Source: Roseofilum reptotaenium CS-1145 (GTDB taxonomy: Bacteria > Cyanobacteriota > Cyanobacteriia > Cyanobacteriales > Desertifilaceae). From it: 64,000 nucleotides of DNA. Made by a program: the position numbers and the translations under genes. Each line of letters opens with the position of its first letter. Positions within the stretch are counted from its first letter, which is position 1. Shown in pieces: positions 26,256 through 33,877 of the stretch. The DNA lies in contig NZ_JAQMUE010000080.1 of assembly GCF_028330985.1 (NCBI RefSeq), positions 1 to 64,000 on the forward strand, given 5' to 3'. Below the pieces are notes generated by a model. The model saw nothing but the letters and a program-made list of their open reading frames with translations, did not search any database and was not told the origin of the DNA.

Positions 26256-26630
26256 CTATCTTTTAGAGATTTGATTCTGAAAATCAATCCTTAAGTAATT
26301 AATAGTGTTATCAGCGAGTTGTGTATCTACACCACCCGACCCCTTTTTAAATTCAATCCACTGAATTGCTTCATTGTAAATCTCGAAAGCTGTTAGAACC
26401 CGCATGACACGAATTGAATATTTTAGCTTATAGTATTGACTACCAATTTTTAATGTAGCTTCACGAATTCCTCCAAGAATACCTACACCGAGATCGACTC
26501 CCATAGGAATTCCATGTTGTGCAATCGTTAAAGCAGCTTTCGCTTGAACTGCTGGAGTTATGCTTGCTTGAGGCAAGCCTTCTATCATCATTTCAATGCC
26601 ATCGCCAATTTTTTCTGTAACTACTCCCAT
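26256..26630 (-). CDS. Island paralogue, unknown function (about 120-residue domain)
   Basis: 124 residues with no known domain. It shares with the genes at 25620-25973 and 26695-27531 a pattern: (D/N)-x-(I/V)E(M/L)-x-x-(E/D)-x-LP near the N-terminus, then (L)KIGSQYYKLKYSIRVMRVLTAFEIYNEAIQ and a polar helix. The Gly-rich middle (VGILGGIREATLKIG) suggests a compact beta-rich fold plus helix. Transcribed in the same direction as both paralogues; 64 bp from the larger one. Confidence 0.6.
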   Translation of the reverse strand: MGVVTEKIGDGIEMMIEGLPQASITPAVQAKAALTIAQHGIPMGVDLGVGILGGIREATLKIGSQYYKLKYSIRVMRVLTAFEIYNEAIQWIEFKKGSGGVDTQLADNTINYLRIDFQNQISKR

Positions 26631-26694
26631 TGTTGTGACTCCTTCAGTACATCTATATAACCAATCTGTCCATTTATAGATCGCATTTTCCAGG

Positions 26695-27531
26695 TCAATC
26701 GCCCATATTATGAGATTTCGGTTGTGAAATTTTCGGGTAAATTAAATCTCTGACTTCATCCCAAGCAGATTCTTTGATATATTGAGCTGCCGATTCAGCT
26801 AAATCTAGATCGTAAATTCCTTCTTTGGCTCCTTGCTTTATCTTTTCAAAAGCATCTTTGTAAATTTGTAAAGCAGCGATCGCCTGAATTGCATCTAGAG
26901 AAAACATGATTTCATAGGCGATGCCCTTAACTTTCAAGCTAAATTTACCTTGGTGAATCTTTTCACCAGCTTGGTAGCTTTGCTTAGTTACCCGCAATAA
27001 CGTATTACGAACTAAGCTTTCAAAAACTGATTGACGTTCTTCTTCGCTTAACTCTGAAGGAAGGCCTTTCACTGTTAATTGAATTTCATCGGAAACCGGA
27101 ATCACTTCAGGTTCGATAACGGGTGTCTTGGGCTGGTAGTTCCCAAGTTCTATAACCAATACTGATGAAGTTTTATCGAAACTATCCCAGAGTTTGTCAT
27201 CAAGTTCCCTGGCCACTAACTGCCGACCATAAGGGCTGCCATCGCGACGGACAATTAACTGATTATTTTCATCCAAAAATAACTGTGCTAATTGGTAGCC
27301 TTCGCGATGCTTTTGACAAATCATCACACCCTTAGTAGGGACAGGATTGGATGGCCGATCGCTCTCGAAATAACCGATCGTTGCATCAAAGGTAACCCTG
27401 GGCAGAATTTCCGGTACGATCGGAATCTGCGATGAGAATTCTTCAAATCTTTGTATGATTCGCCTTTCATCCTCTGGGGGAATTTTTTTATGTTCCGAAG
27501 ACGATTTTTTAAGCCACTTAGGAAATCTCAT
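26695..27531 (-). CDS. Two-part hypothetical protein with C-terminal island paralogue domain
   Basis: 278 residues. The N-terminal half (to about 155) holds RVTFDATIGYFESDRPSN, a small beta-rich domain with a basic N-terminus (MRFPKWLKKSSSEHKK) and two Pro-rich joins. The C-terminal half (about 160-275) aligns with the shorter neighbours: EIQLTVKGLPSELSEEE, FSLKVKGIAYEIMFSLDAIQAIAALQIYKDAFEKI. It is the first gene of the leftward series of three paralogues and may be their source by duplication. Function unknown. Confidence 0.6.
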   Translation of the reverse strand: MRFPKWLKKSSSEHKKIPPEDERRIIQRFEEFSSQIPIVPEILPRVTFDATIGYFESDRPSNPVPTKGVMICQKHREGYQLAQLFLDENNQLIVRRDGSPYGRQLVARELDDKLWDSFDKTSSVLVIELGNYQPKTPVIEPEVIPVSDEIQLTVKGLPSELSEEERQSVFESLVRNTLLRVTKQSYQAGEKIHQGKFSLKVKGIAYEIMFSLDAIQAIAALQIYKDAFEKIKQGAKEGIYDLDLAESAAQYIKESAWDEVRDLIYPKISQPKSHNMGD

Positions 27532-27937
27532 TGCTTAATTTCCTCCAAATGATTTTCTTCAGATAGCGGTTCTCGAACGGCTGAAGTACAGATTATTGAT
27601 GGATTCCAGCCTTCGCGGGAATGACAGTACACAGTCAAAGGCTTGAAAAACGCTATAGACCGATCGCCCCATTTATCTAGCTAACCATAGTAATAAAACC
27701 CAAAAATATATAGTTTTACTTAGCTATCAATCCGGGCTTGGCGATCGGGCAAGATTGCCAATAATCAGTATAGATTATTACTATTACTGATTATTTCGTC
27801 TGACACCATCCTTTATCCGGAGGATTTTGCCCGCCCAAAATCTAGTCTAGACAAAATATTCCCGATCTGTCATTTAGTCAAAACTAGGAACTACGCTAGA
27901 ATATGACTAAGAAAAATTTTCAACGGGAACTTTGATT
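27532..27937. other. Divergent intergenic region, no gene
   Basis: About 400 bases between the leftward paralogue series and the rightward helix-turn-helix gene. No open frame of note. AT-rich segments (TATATAGTTTTACTTAGC near 27710; ATTATTACTATTACTGATTA near 27775) make it a likely site for divergent promoters. A truncated segment near 27600 (CCAGCCTTCGCGGGAATGAC) resembles a dispersed repeat fragment. Confidence 0.45.
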
Positions 27938-28441
27938 ATGGCTTCTACGGACGATCGCTTTGCCCAAGCCTCGCAGGAATGGGACTTGGAAACTCTCTAT
28001 GCAGACTTAGCCTCAGCTAAGGGCAAACGGCTCACCCCCACTGAAAAGCTGCACTTGCGGGGTTTGCTTTGCGGTCACAGTCCGGCGGAAATTGCTAATA
28101 AGTTGGGTAAAATTCCTAAAGGTGTGGAAGCGGATTTATGTAACACTTTGTATCGCTATGTTAAAAGTTTGGTCGGTAGAGAAAATGGCAAGGTAGATAA
28201 TTGGCGCAATATTTGTGAATGGCTACATGAAGCGGGATATAAAACTCAATGTTTAGCGCCTCTCTATCAAATCAATGATTGCTTATCTTTGGATTTGGTG
28301 GTGAAGAAAGCCAATATAAAAATAGAACAAAATCAACTCCTGATTGACATTAATATTAGACTAGCAGCTCCGTTACCTTCAGAGAATGAAGAGGAAGTGT
28401 TAGAAATGTGCGATCGCCCCCCGGAAAACGATTTAAACTAA
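27938..28441 (+). CDS. Orphan helix-turn-helix module of the cyanobacterial STAND/NACHT N-terminal type
   Basis: About 167 residues from the ATG at 27938 (a TTG two codons earlier is in frame). WDLETLYADLASAKGKRLTPTEKLHLRGLLCGHSPAEIANKLG followed by VEADLCNTLYRYVKSLV and VDNWRNICEWLHEAGY matches the N-terminal helix-turn-helix region that in many cyanobacterial proteins is fused to NB-ARC, NACHT or WD40 domains. Here no ATPase follows: the remaining 80 residues are short and polar. It could be a truncated member or an independent adaptor. Followed by a hairpin. Confidence 0.7.
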   Translation: MASTDDRFAQASQEWDLETLYADLASAKGKRLTPTEKLHLRGLLCGHSPAEIANKLGKIPKGVEADLCNTLYRYVKSLVGRENGKVDNWRNICEWLHEAGYKTQCLAPLYQINDCLSLDLVVKKANIKIEQNQLLIDINIRLAAPLPSENEEEVLEMCDRPPENDLN

Positions 28442-28455
28442 GCCAACTGGGAGTT

Positions 28456-28472
28456 ACAGCGCTTTGCGCTGT
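28456..28472 (+). terminator. Short perfect hairpin ACAGCGC-TTT-GCGCTGT
   Basis: A 7-bp perfect stem with 3-base loop, 14 bases after the stop codon at 28441. No T-tract follows. It also belongs to the family of GCGC-rich small palindromes scattered in this window. Confidence 0.5.
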
Positions 28473-28520
28473 GATGGGGGGATGGGGGGATAGGGGGAAC
28501 AAACAACAGACTAGGTTAGG

Positions 28521-28562
28521 AATGTTATCTTAAGTTATGTTTAGCCAAAAGTTATCATAAGT
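28521..28562. repeat. Third copy of the ycf51 upstream sequence
   Basis: AATGTTATCTTAAGTTATGTTTAGCCAAAA-GTTATCATA here matches the region just upstream of ycf51 (23711-23752) and the copy at 29318-29352. It lies before the small gene at 28590. Confidence 0.8.
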
Positions 28563-28589
28563 CAAATCCATTAAAAATGAGGGCTTTTT

Positions 28590-28808
28590 ATGTTACGTTC
28601 TGAATTATTAGAACAATTACAACAGCTATCTCGCTTAGAGAAGTTCAAAATAATACAGTTTTTAGTGATGGAACTCGCCAAGGAAGAGGGCTTAAGTTGG
28701 GCAAATGACACTGAGGCAATTATGACTGCGGTGCATACGGGTAATACCGGTGCAGCAGAACTGATGCAATTACTGGAAATGGAAGCAGAACAAGTGCAAA
28801 ATGTTTAA
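28590..28808 (+). CDS. Small hypothetical protein paired with a retropepsin-like gene
   Basis: 72 residues: LLEQLQQLSRLEKFKIIQFLVMELAKEEG, then a less conserved C-terminus. Small proteins with this N-terminal helix are common in cyanobacteria, often upstream of small toxin-like or protease-like genes. It overlaps the next gene by eight bases, so the pair is translationally coupled. Function unknown; an antitoxin-like role is a guess. Confidence 0.65.
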   Translation: MLRSELLEQLQQLSRLEKFKIIQFLVMELAKEEGLSWANDTEAIMTAVHTGNTGAAELMQLLEMEAEQVQNV

Positions 28809-29226
28809 TGGTCGGCGATATCGTTTTCAGAGGAAACGCGATGAGTTGGGTGCTTTGGCCAATGTTCCTTATCTGCCTTTAAGGCTGAATTATGGCGATC
28901 GCTCTGTTGAGGTGATGGGGTTATTGGATACAGGAGCGAGTGTCAATGTTTTACCTTATCCTATTGGCATACAGTTGGGGGTAATTTGGGAAGAGCAGCA
29001 AATGTCTATGAATTTAGCGGGTAATTTAGCCCGTGCTGAAGCAAGAGGTTTATTGGTTTGGGCAACCGTAGGAGATTTTGAGCCAGTGCGGTTAGCTTTT
29101 GCTTGGACGAGAGCCAATAATATTCCGATTCTTTTAGGACGAACCAATTTTTTGACCGAGTTTGATGTGTGTTTTTATGGGTCTCAGTTAGCGTTTGAGA
29201 TTTGTCCTAAATTCAAGGAAAGTTGA
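28801..29226 (+). CDS. Single-domain retropepsin-like aspartyl protease
   Basis: 141 residues. VMGLLDTGASVNVLPY holds the DTGA active-site motif of retroviral-type aspartic proteases, and ILLGRTNFLTEF is the second conserved strand (ILGR/flap-partner region). Only one such domain is present, so activity would need a dimer. No signal peptide: a cytosolic enzyme. Family members in cyanobacteria have no established role. The upstream small gene overlaps it by eight bases. Confidence 0.8.
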   Translation: MFNGRRYRFQRKRDELGALANVPYLPLRLNYGDRSVEVMGLLDTGASVNVLPYPIGIQLGVIWEEQQMSMNLAGNLARAEARGLLVWATVGDFEPVRLAFAWTRANNIPILLGRTNFLTEFDVCFYGSQLAFEICPKFKES

Positions 29227-29230
29227 GATT

Positions 29231-29352
29231 AAGGACAGTAAAAAAGGCAATACTGACTCCAGTGGCGATCGCAAACCATTCTGAAGCCTGTAAAAAATCT
29301 GCGGTTGTGGGCATGGCAATGTTATCTTAAGTTACGTTTAGCCAAGATTTAT
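29231..29352 (-). pseudogene. Duplicated 5' end of ycf51 with its upstream region
   Basis: Aligns with about 23631-23745: AGGACAGTAAAAAAGGCAATACTGACTCC here against AGGACGGTAAAGGCAATAGTGACTCC, then GGCGATCGC(A/G)AACCA(T/C)TC(T/A)GAAGCCTGTAAAAAATCTGCGG and the start region. On the minus strand it encodes MPTTADFLQASEWFAIATGV, the first residues of Ycf51, and then breaks off. A fragment next to intact dacB, mirror image of the dacB fragment next to intact ycf51. Confidence 0.88.
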
Positions 29353-29409
29353 AATACAGTGCATTCCGCTATCGCGGACATGAATGCGCTGGGGAATAGG
29401 GAAAGGGCT

Positions 29410-29438
29410 GTAGGGGCTTGCATATTTTTCGCCCCTAC
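29410..29438. repeat. Inverted repeat GTAGGGGC...GCCCCTAC
   Basis: 8-bp perfect arms around a 13-base loop, in the region upstream of dacB. GTAGGGGC(G) palindromes are frequent small dispersed repeats in cyanobacteria. It lies 33 bases before the dacB start. Confidence 0.55.
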
Positions 29439-29470
29439 TCAGGAGTGTTTTTCTGAACGGGAGATCGAGC

Positions 29471-30769
29471 GTGTTGGAGTGGTTAAGTGCAATTCCCCTA
29501 GCCTTGTGGTTAGACCAAGCCGGATTAGAAGATGTTTTGCAGATCCCAGTTACCTGGCAACAAAATACGTCTCGCTGGGTTCTGCATTCGGATCAAAGGG
29601 TTAATCTAACAGACCAGATCGACCCCTATCTGAACAGTTGGAGTGAAAAAAGCCTCGGTCAAAGCTATCAGGGCCTATGGCTACAATCGGGAGAACAGGT
29701 TTTATTTGAGCATCAAGGGACCACTCTTTTCTCTGGCGCTTCTTTAACCAAGGTGGCAACCACGTTAGCTGCTCTCAAGGAATGGGGCCCCTATCATCAG
29801 TTTACGACTCAAGTGGCGATCGCCGGTCAACTCAACAATGGTGTGGTTGAAGGAGATTTAGTGATCATCGGTGGTTCAGATCCGCTCTTGGTGTGGCAAG
29901 AGGCGATCGCGATCGGTCAACAGCTTCATGAATTAGGAATTACCGAAGTAACAGGAGATTTAATCATTACTGGCCCCCTGTGGATGAATTATGAAACCGA
30001 TCCAGCAACGGTGGGGGCACTTTTCTATCGCAGTATGAATGCTAATCTCTGGAGTAGCTATGTGGAAAATCAGTATCGCAGTTTACCTCATAAGTTGCCG
30101 CGCCCCCAAGTGGCGATCGCCGGTTCCATTCGCTCCCAGGAGCTACCCCCAGCTAACTTAACTCCGGTGTTGCGTCATCAGTCCCTCGCCCTCCTCGACA
30201 TCCTCAAACGACTGAATGTTCATAGTCACAATTTCTTGGCCGAAACTCTAGCCGAATCCCTAGGAGGAGACGATCGAATTGAAGAGATGGCGGCTGGTTT
30301 TGCCGGTATTCCCTCGGATGAAATTTACCTGATCAATGGATCGGGATTGGGAGTTGATAACCGCATGTCTCCCCGTGCTTCCGTCTTATTACTGATGGCA
30401 ATACAGCGTTATTTACAGTTGTATCACCTCAGTATTGCCAATGTTTTTCCGGTGGTCGGTTATGACGGGGGAACCATTAGCGATCGCCAGCCTCCTCAGT
30501 ATAGTATCGTTAAAACCGGCACATTATCAACCGTCAGTGCTTTAGTCGGAGTCATTTTTACCCGCGATCGGGGTTTAGTTTGGTTTAGTATTATGAATCA
30601 AGGCTGGGATATTGAAGGCTTTCGCGTGCAACAGGATGAATTATTGCGCCAATTAGCTCAAAATTGGGGAGGTGTTAACGCTCCTCCAGAAACCCTACAC
30701 CCTAAAACCCAGCTTGCTTCATCTCTACGGACTCTTGGGGATTTCTCCCGTCATCAAATCCTTTGGTAA
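29471..30769 (+). CDS. dacB: D-alanyl-D-alanine carboxypeptidase/endopeptidase, S13 (PBP4) family
   Basis: 432 residues from a GTG. Penicillin-binding motifs: SLTK (Ser91, nucleophile), SHN in NVHSHNFLAE, and KTGTLS near the C-terminus. The domain order fits PBP4-type DD-peptidases that trim or cleave cross-links in peptidoglycan in the periplasm. The N-terminus is hydrophobic but short. An 80-base internal fragment of this gene occurs at 23799-23878. A hairpin follows the stop codon. Confidence 0.92.
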   Translation: MLEWLSAIPLALWLDQAGLEDVLQIPVTWQQNTSRWVLHSDQRVNLTDQIDPYLNSWSEKSLGQSYQGLWLQSGEQVLFEHQGTTLFSGASLTKVATTLAALKEWGPYHQFTTQVAIAGQLNNGVVEGDLVIIGGSDPLLVWQEAIAIGQQLHELGITEVTGDLIITGPLWMNYETDPATVGALFYRSMNANLWSSYVENQYRSLPHKLPRPQVAIAGSIRSQELPPANLTPVLRHQSLALLDILKRLNVHSHNFLAETLAESLGGDDRIEEMAAGFAGIPSDEIYLINGSGLGVDNRMSPRASVLLLMAIQRYLQLYHLSIANVFPVVGYDGGTISDRQPPQYSIVKTGTLSTVSALVGVIFTRDRGLVWFSIMNQGWDIEGFRVQQDELLRQLAQNWGGVNAPPETLHPKTQLASSLRTLGDFSRHQILW

Positions 30770-30790
30770 AATAGCAGTCAATCTGCTATT
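30770..30790 (+). terminator. Hairpin after dacB
   Basis: AATAGCAG-TCAAT-CTGCTATT, 8-bp perfect stem, overlapping the dacB stop region by one or two bases. No T-tract follows, so termination strength is uncertain. Confidence 0.5.
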
Positions 30791-30805
30791 ACCGATTACC
30801 CATTA

Positions 30806-30828
30806 CCAGCGCGTAGCACTATAATTCT
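30806..30828 (+). promoter_or_regulatory. GC palindrome plus TATAAT before a small gene
   Basis: CCAGCGCGTAGCAC is followed by TATAAT and, four bases on, the ATG at 30829. Same layout as at 8058 and 50237. Either a promoter with a nearly leaderless transcript or a dispersed repeat end. Confidence 0.4.
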
Positions 30829-31011
30829 ATGGGACGCAAAGCTAAACTCAAACATCAACGCCATCAACCCCAGACCCCAAAACTTCAGCCGGAGTCTGTC
30901 CCTTTAGACACGACCGATTTTGTCCAAGACCTGCAACAACAAGGCTATCAATTCAAAGAGAGTGTAACTGCACCAGAGATTCCCCAGGATCAGATTAAAC
31001 CGCAGTTATGA
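30829..31011 (+). CDS. Small basic protein conserved in cyanobacteria, unknown function
   Basis: 60 residues beginning MGRKAKLKHQRHQ, a basic start followed by a Pro/Gln-rich middle and the acidic-hydrophobic TTDFVQDLQQQGYQF. Proteins with this MGRKAKLK start are common in cyanobacteria. Probably an RNA- or protein-binding small protein, but no role is known. It stands on its own, 31 bases before the next gene. Confidence 0.6.
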   Translation: MGRKAKLKHQRHQPQTPKLQPESVPLDTTDFVQDLQQQGYQFKESVTAPEIPQDQIKPQL

Positions 31012-31041
31012 AAAATTGACAGATTGTCTTGCCTTGAACTT

Positions 31042-31962
31042 ATGTCTAAAATGATTGACCACGATCGTTTATTTAAAGAATTGCTCTCAACGTTTTTTGT
31101 TGAATTCCTTGAATTGTTCTTCCCTCAAGTCATCGATTATATAGACACTCAATCCATTATTTTACTGGATAAGGAAGTATTTACTGATGTCACCGAAGGA
31201 GAGAAACACGAAAGCGATTTAATTGCACAAGTCAAATTTCGTGGGAAACCGTCTTATTTTTTAATTCATGTAGAAGCACAATCGACTTCACAAAAAGACT
31301 TTGAGCGACGCATGTTTGTCTATTTTTCTCGCTTACATGAAAAATTTGCCCTACCCGTTTATCCCATTGTCATCTTCTCCTACAATATCCCTCTCAAGGA
31401 AGCCAAAAATAAATATCAAATCACCTTTCCTGACTTGAAGGTTTTAGAATTTAAGTATCAGGTTGTGCAACTCAATCGCCTGAATTGGCGAGATTTTCTC
31501 AATCAGCCAAATCCCATAGCGTCTGCTTTGATGGCTAAAATGAGAATTGACCCCCAAGATAGACCCAAAGTCAAGGCCCAATGTTTACGATTATTAACCA
31601 CTTTGAAGCTAGATCCAGCCCGGATGCAGCTAATCTCAGGATTTGTGGACACTTATCTCAAGCTGAATGCCTCAGAAGAGATAAAATTTGAACAGGAAAT
31701 TAGCACATTTACTCAACCGGAACAGGAGGCAGGTATGGAAATTATCACCAGTTGGATGGAAAAAGGGATCGATCAGGGATTGATGCGAGAGAAGGAATTA
31801 ATTATCCGTCTGATTAAGCGTAAATTAGGCGAGATTGATTCTGAATTGGAAACGGAAATTAAAGCCTTAGAAATTGATCGAGTAGAAGCGTTGGGAGAAG
31901 CCTTACTCGACTTTAATTGTGTTGACGATTTAATCGCCTGGTTCAACCAAATGTATGAATAA
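31042..31962 (+). CDS. Rpn family recombination-promoting nuclease / putative transposase with DUF4351
   Basis: About 306 residues from the ATG at 31042; an in-frame TTG at 31024 is less likely. The N-terminal PD-(D/E)XK core shows HDRLFKELLSTFFVEFLELFFP, the Asp in ESDLIAQVKF and the Glu-x-Gln in IHVEAQS. The FSYNIPL and VVQLNRLNWRDFL segments are typical. DUF4351 closes the protein (IIRLIKRKLGEI ... LLDFNCVDDLIAWF), like the truncated gene at the left window edge. Family members are DNA endonucleases that promote RecA-independent recombination; many are IS-like expanded groups. Confidence 0.88.
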   Translation: MSKMIDHDRLFKELLSTFFVEFLELFFPQVIDYIDTQSIILLDKEVFTDVTEGEKHESDLIAQVKFRGKPSYFLIHVEAQSTSQKDFERRMFVYFSRLHEKFALPVYPIVIFSYNIPLKEAKNKYQITFPDLKVLEFKYQVVQLNRLNWRDFLNQPNPIASALMAKMRIDPQDRPKVKAQCLRLLTTLKLDPARMQLISGFVDTYLKLNASEEIKFEQEISTFTQPEQEAGMEIITSWMEKGIDQGLMREKELIIRLIKRKLGEIDSELETEIKALEIDRVEALGEALLDFNCVDDLIAWFNQMYE

Positions 31963-31982
31963 TCGGTTTCCCAGCACCGATT
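31961..31982 (+). terminator. Hairpin AATCGGT...ACCGATT after the Rpn gene
   Basis: 7-bp perfect stem with 8-base loop, starting at the stop codon (31960-31962) and lying in the convergent gap before the PGM1-like gene. It may serve both directions. Confidence 0.55.
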
Positions 31983-32019
31983 ACCTAGCACGTTTGATGT
32001 CGGCGAAGCCGAAAGCGCT

Positions 32020-33735
32020 TTAAGGATGAGTGAGAGGATTGCCGACAACGTTGGACTGTGGTGAAATTGGAGTTTTAGCGGTTCCAGTATAGAGTTGGGT
32101 CTCTTGATCTAAAACCGAAATCACTTTTTGATAACAGAGTTCACATTGGGCTAAAGAATCGCCGATATTGGTTAATCCCAGTTTTCCAAATTCAGACAAG
32201 GTTCCCATTAAATGAAATATGGTTCCGGTTTCAGTTCCCGTGTCAAAATGAAGATTATGATGGGCGATAATATCGATTAAATCGTGGGGCAATAATCCTT
32301 GATAACGTTTGTTTTTCAAATTGTCGGTCGCTAGATAGTATTTCGGCCGCCCTTTTTGGCTATAAAATAAGCCATCCTCAGAATTATAAAAGCCTCCGGT
32401 CAAATATTTTAAGGTCATAAAAGGATGGGTTGTGCCCCCGCAGCGCAGATTGATTTCAATGGCGAATACATCCCAATCCGAGGAAGATTGATCCGAAGAG
32501 GGAACGGCAATAAAATCAACGGCAAAGCGCTCTAAGGCTCCTTTTTCGGCTAAGTTTTGGCCAATTAAGCGGCCAAATTCCTGGATTTTAAGGCGATAGG
32601 CCTCGTCGGCGGGAAATTGACACCCTAGATAAATTTGACCATCGGGGCCGCCTAAAATTTGGTCATGGGTGGAGAGGATTTCTACGGTTCCTAGGGGGGT
32701 GATTTGGGCTTGGACACTGGGCGATCGCTTTTTGTCTCCTTCAATAAAGGCTTCGACAATAGCGCCTAATTCGGGAATACGGGAGCTAAAGCTGGACCAG
32801 GTTTCTCCAGGGCCTTGAAATCTGAGATACGGAAACTGGTTTTTAATGGCGCGGACGCGATCGCCATGGGAGGCCTTTCCCGGTTGATAATCAGCAATGG
32901 GAGTTAAATGCAGTAAGGCATTGCCTTCACCAGAAAATCCTTCATTGAGCTTAATAACCATGCACTTTAGATGGGGTTGTCGCTCCCATAACTCGGCGGA
33001 TGCTTCGGCTAAGTCTTGGCAGTTCCAAACAGAATAACAGCCATCGGGATGGGGAATGTTACATTGGGCAAAAATTTCTCGACTGCCCGATTTTGTGCCC
33101 CAATAGAGTAAATTGGGATCGCAAGCAAACAGGGGAAGTTGCAATCTGACGGATAATTCCCGTTCCCAGGAGGTGGAATTAAAACACACCATATAGGATC
33201 GAGGGGAACGGAGCGATCGCCGAATTCGTTCGATTAGACGGGGACGGTCTAAAATTTTTTCCGTTAGAGATTTACAGGAGCGATCGTAAGCGGAGAAAAG
33301 TAATAAGCGATCTCTAGCATGGGAAAAGGGAATACCAGGTAAAAGATGGAGATAATAATCAATGATAATCTCTGGTAGGGGTTCAGAGGTGACATAAATG
33401 AGGCGAGTGCGAGGATTTTTTAATCGAATCAGAGAAAAGAGCATCCGCTCTTCGTAGTGCATTACCCCTTCGACTTTCTGAAGTTCTTGTTGATCTAAGG
33501 TCAGAGACGGAATAACCAAGATATCATAATCATCAGGTTCGGTTAGGTGCGAAGTCTGCCAAGTCGGGGGGATAAAACTCCGTTTCGCTGGCGCGATCGC
33601 ATTTTGATCGACCCTGTGAGGTAACTCACAACTTTGATGGGAGAGTGAATTTCGCCATTGAGTTTGAAGATATTGAAATTCCTCAATGACATCTGGTCGA
33701 TCTTTACATTCGATGACGTGGTTAGAGTGGTGCAT
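32020..33735 (-). CDS. PGM1-related ATP-grasp peptide ligase-like protein
   Basis: About 571 residues from the ATG at 33735; the frame is open to a TTG at 33828, so up to 31 more residues are possible. The N-terminal half has DYDILVIPSLTLDQQEL and YEERMLFSLIRLKNPRTRLIYVTSEPL. The ATP-grasp half carries VIKLNEGFSGEGNALL (nucleotide-binding loop), VEAFIEGDKKRSPSVQAQI and EINLRCGGTTHPFMTLKYL, the metal-binding E-x-N-x-R motif. PGM1 makes peptides in Streptomyces pheganomycin biosynthesis; cyanobacterial homologues are orphan, and no other biosynthetic gene is near. Substrate unknown. Confidence 0.8.
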   Translation of the reverse strand: MHHSNHVIECKDRPDVIEEFQYLQTQWRNSLSHQSCELPHRVDQNAIAPAKRSFIPPTWQTSHLTEPDDYDILVIPSLTLDQQELQKVEGVMHYEERMLFSLIRLKNPRTRLIYVTSEPLPEIIIDYYLHLLPGIPFSHARDRLLLFSAYDRSCKSLTEKILDRPRLIERIRRSLRSPRSYMVCFNSTSWERELSVRLQLPLFACDPNLLYWGTKSGSREIFAQCNIPHPDGCYSVWNCQDLAEASAELWERQPHLKCMVIKLNEGFSGEGNALLHLTPIADYQPGKASHGDRVRAIKNQFPYLRFQGPGETWSSFSSRIPELGAIVEAFIEGDKKRSPSVQAQITPLGTVEILSTHDQILGGPDGQIYLGCQFPADEAYRLKIQEFGRLIGQNLAEKGALERFAVDFIAVPSSDQSSSDWDVFAIEINLRCGGTTHPFMTLKYLTGGFYNSEDGLFYSQKGRPKYYLATDNLKNKRYQGLLPHDLIDIIAHHNLHFDTGTETGTIFHLMGTLSEFGKLGLTNIGDSLAQCELCYQKVISVLDQETQLYTGTAKTPISPQSNVVGNPLTHP

Positions 33736-33877
33736 GAGGTTAACCCCACGATAAGGTCTAAACAATAGAACCTTATCAGATCGGATGTCTGCTATTTGAT
33801 GAATAATCTTTGAGCAACTTTTGAGCAACGACCCACCCTTTTACACTTAAGTCCTTTCTGTCGATCCCAGGTGAATT

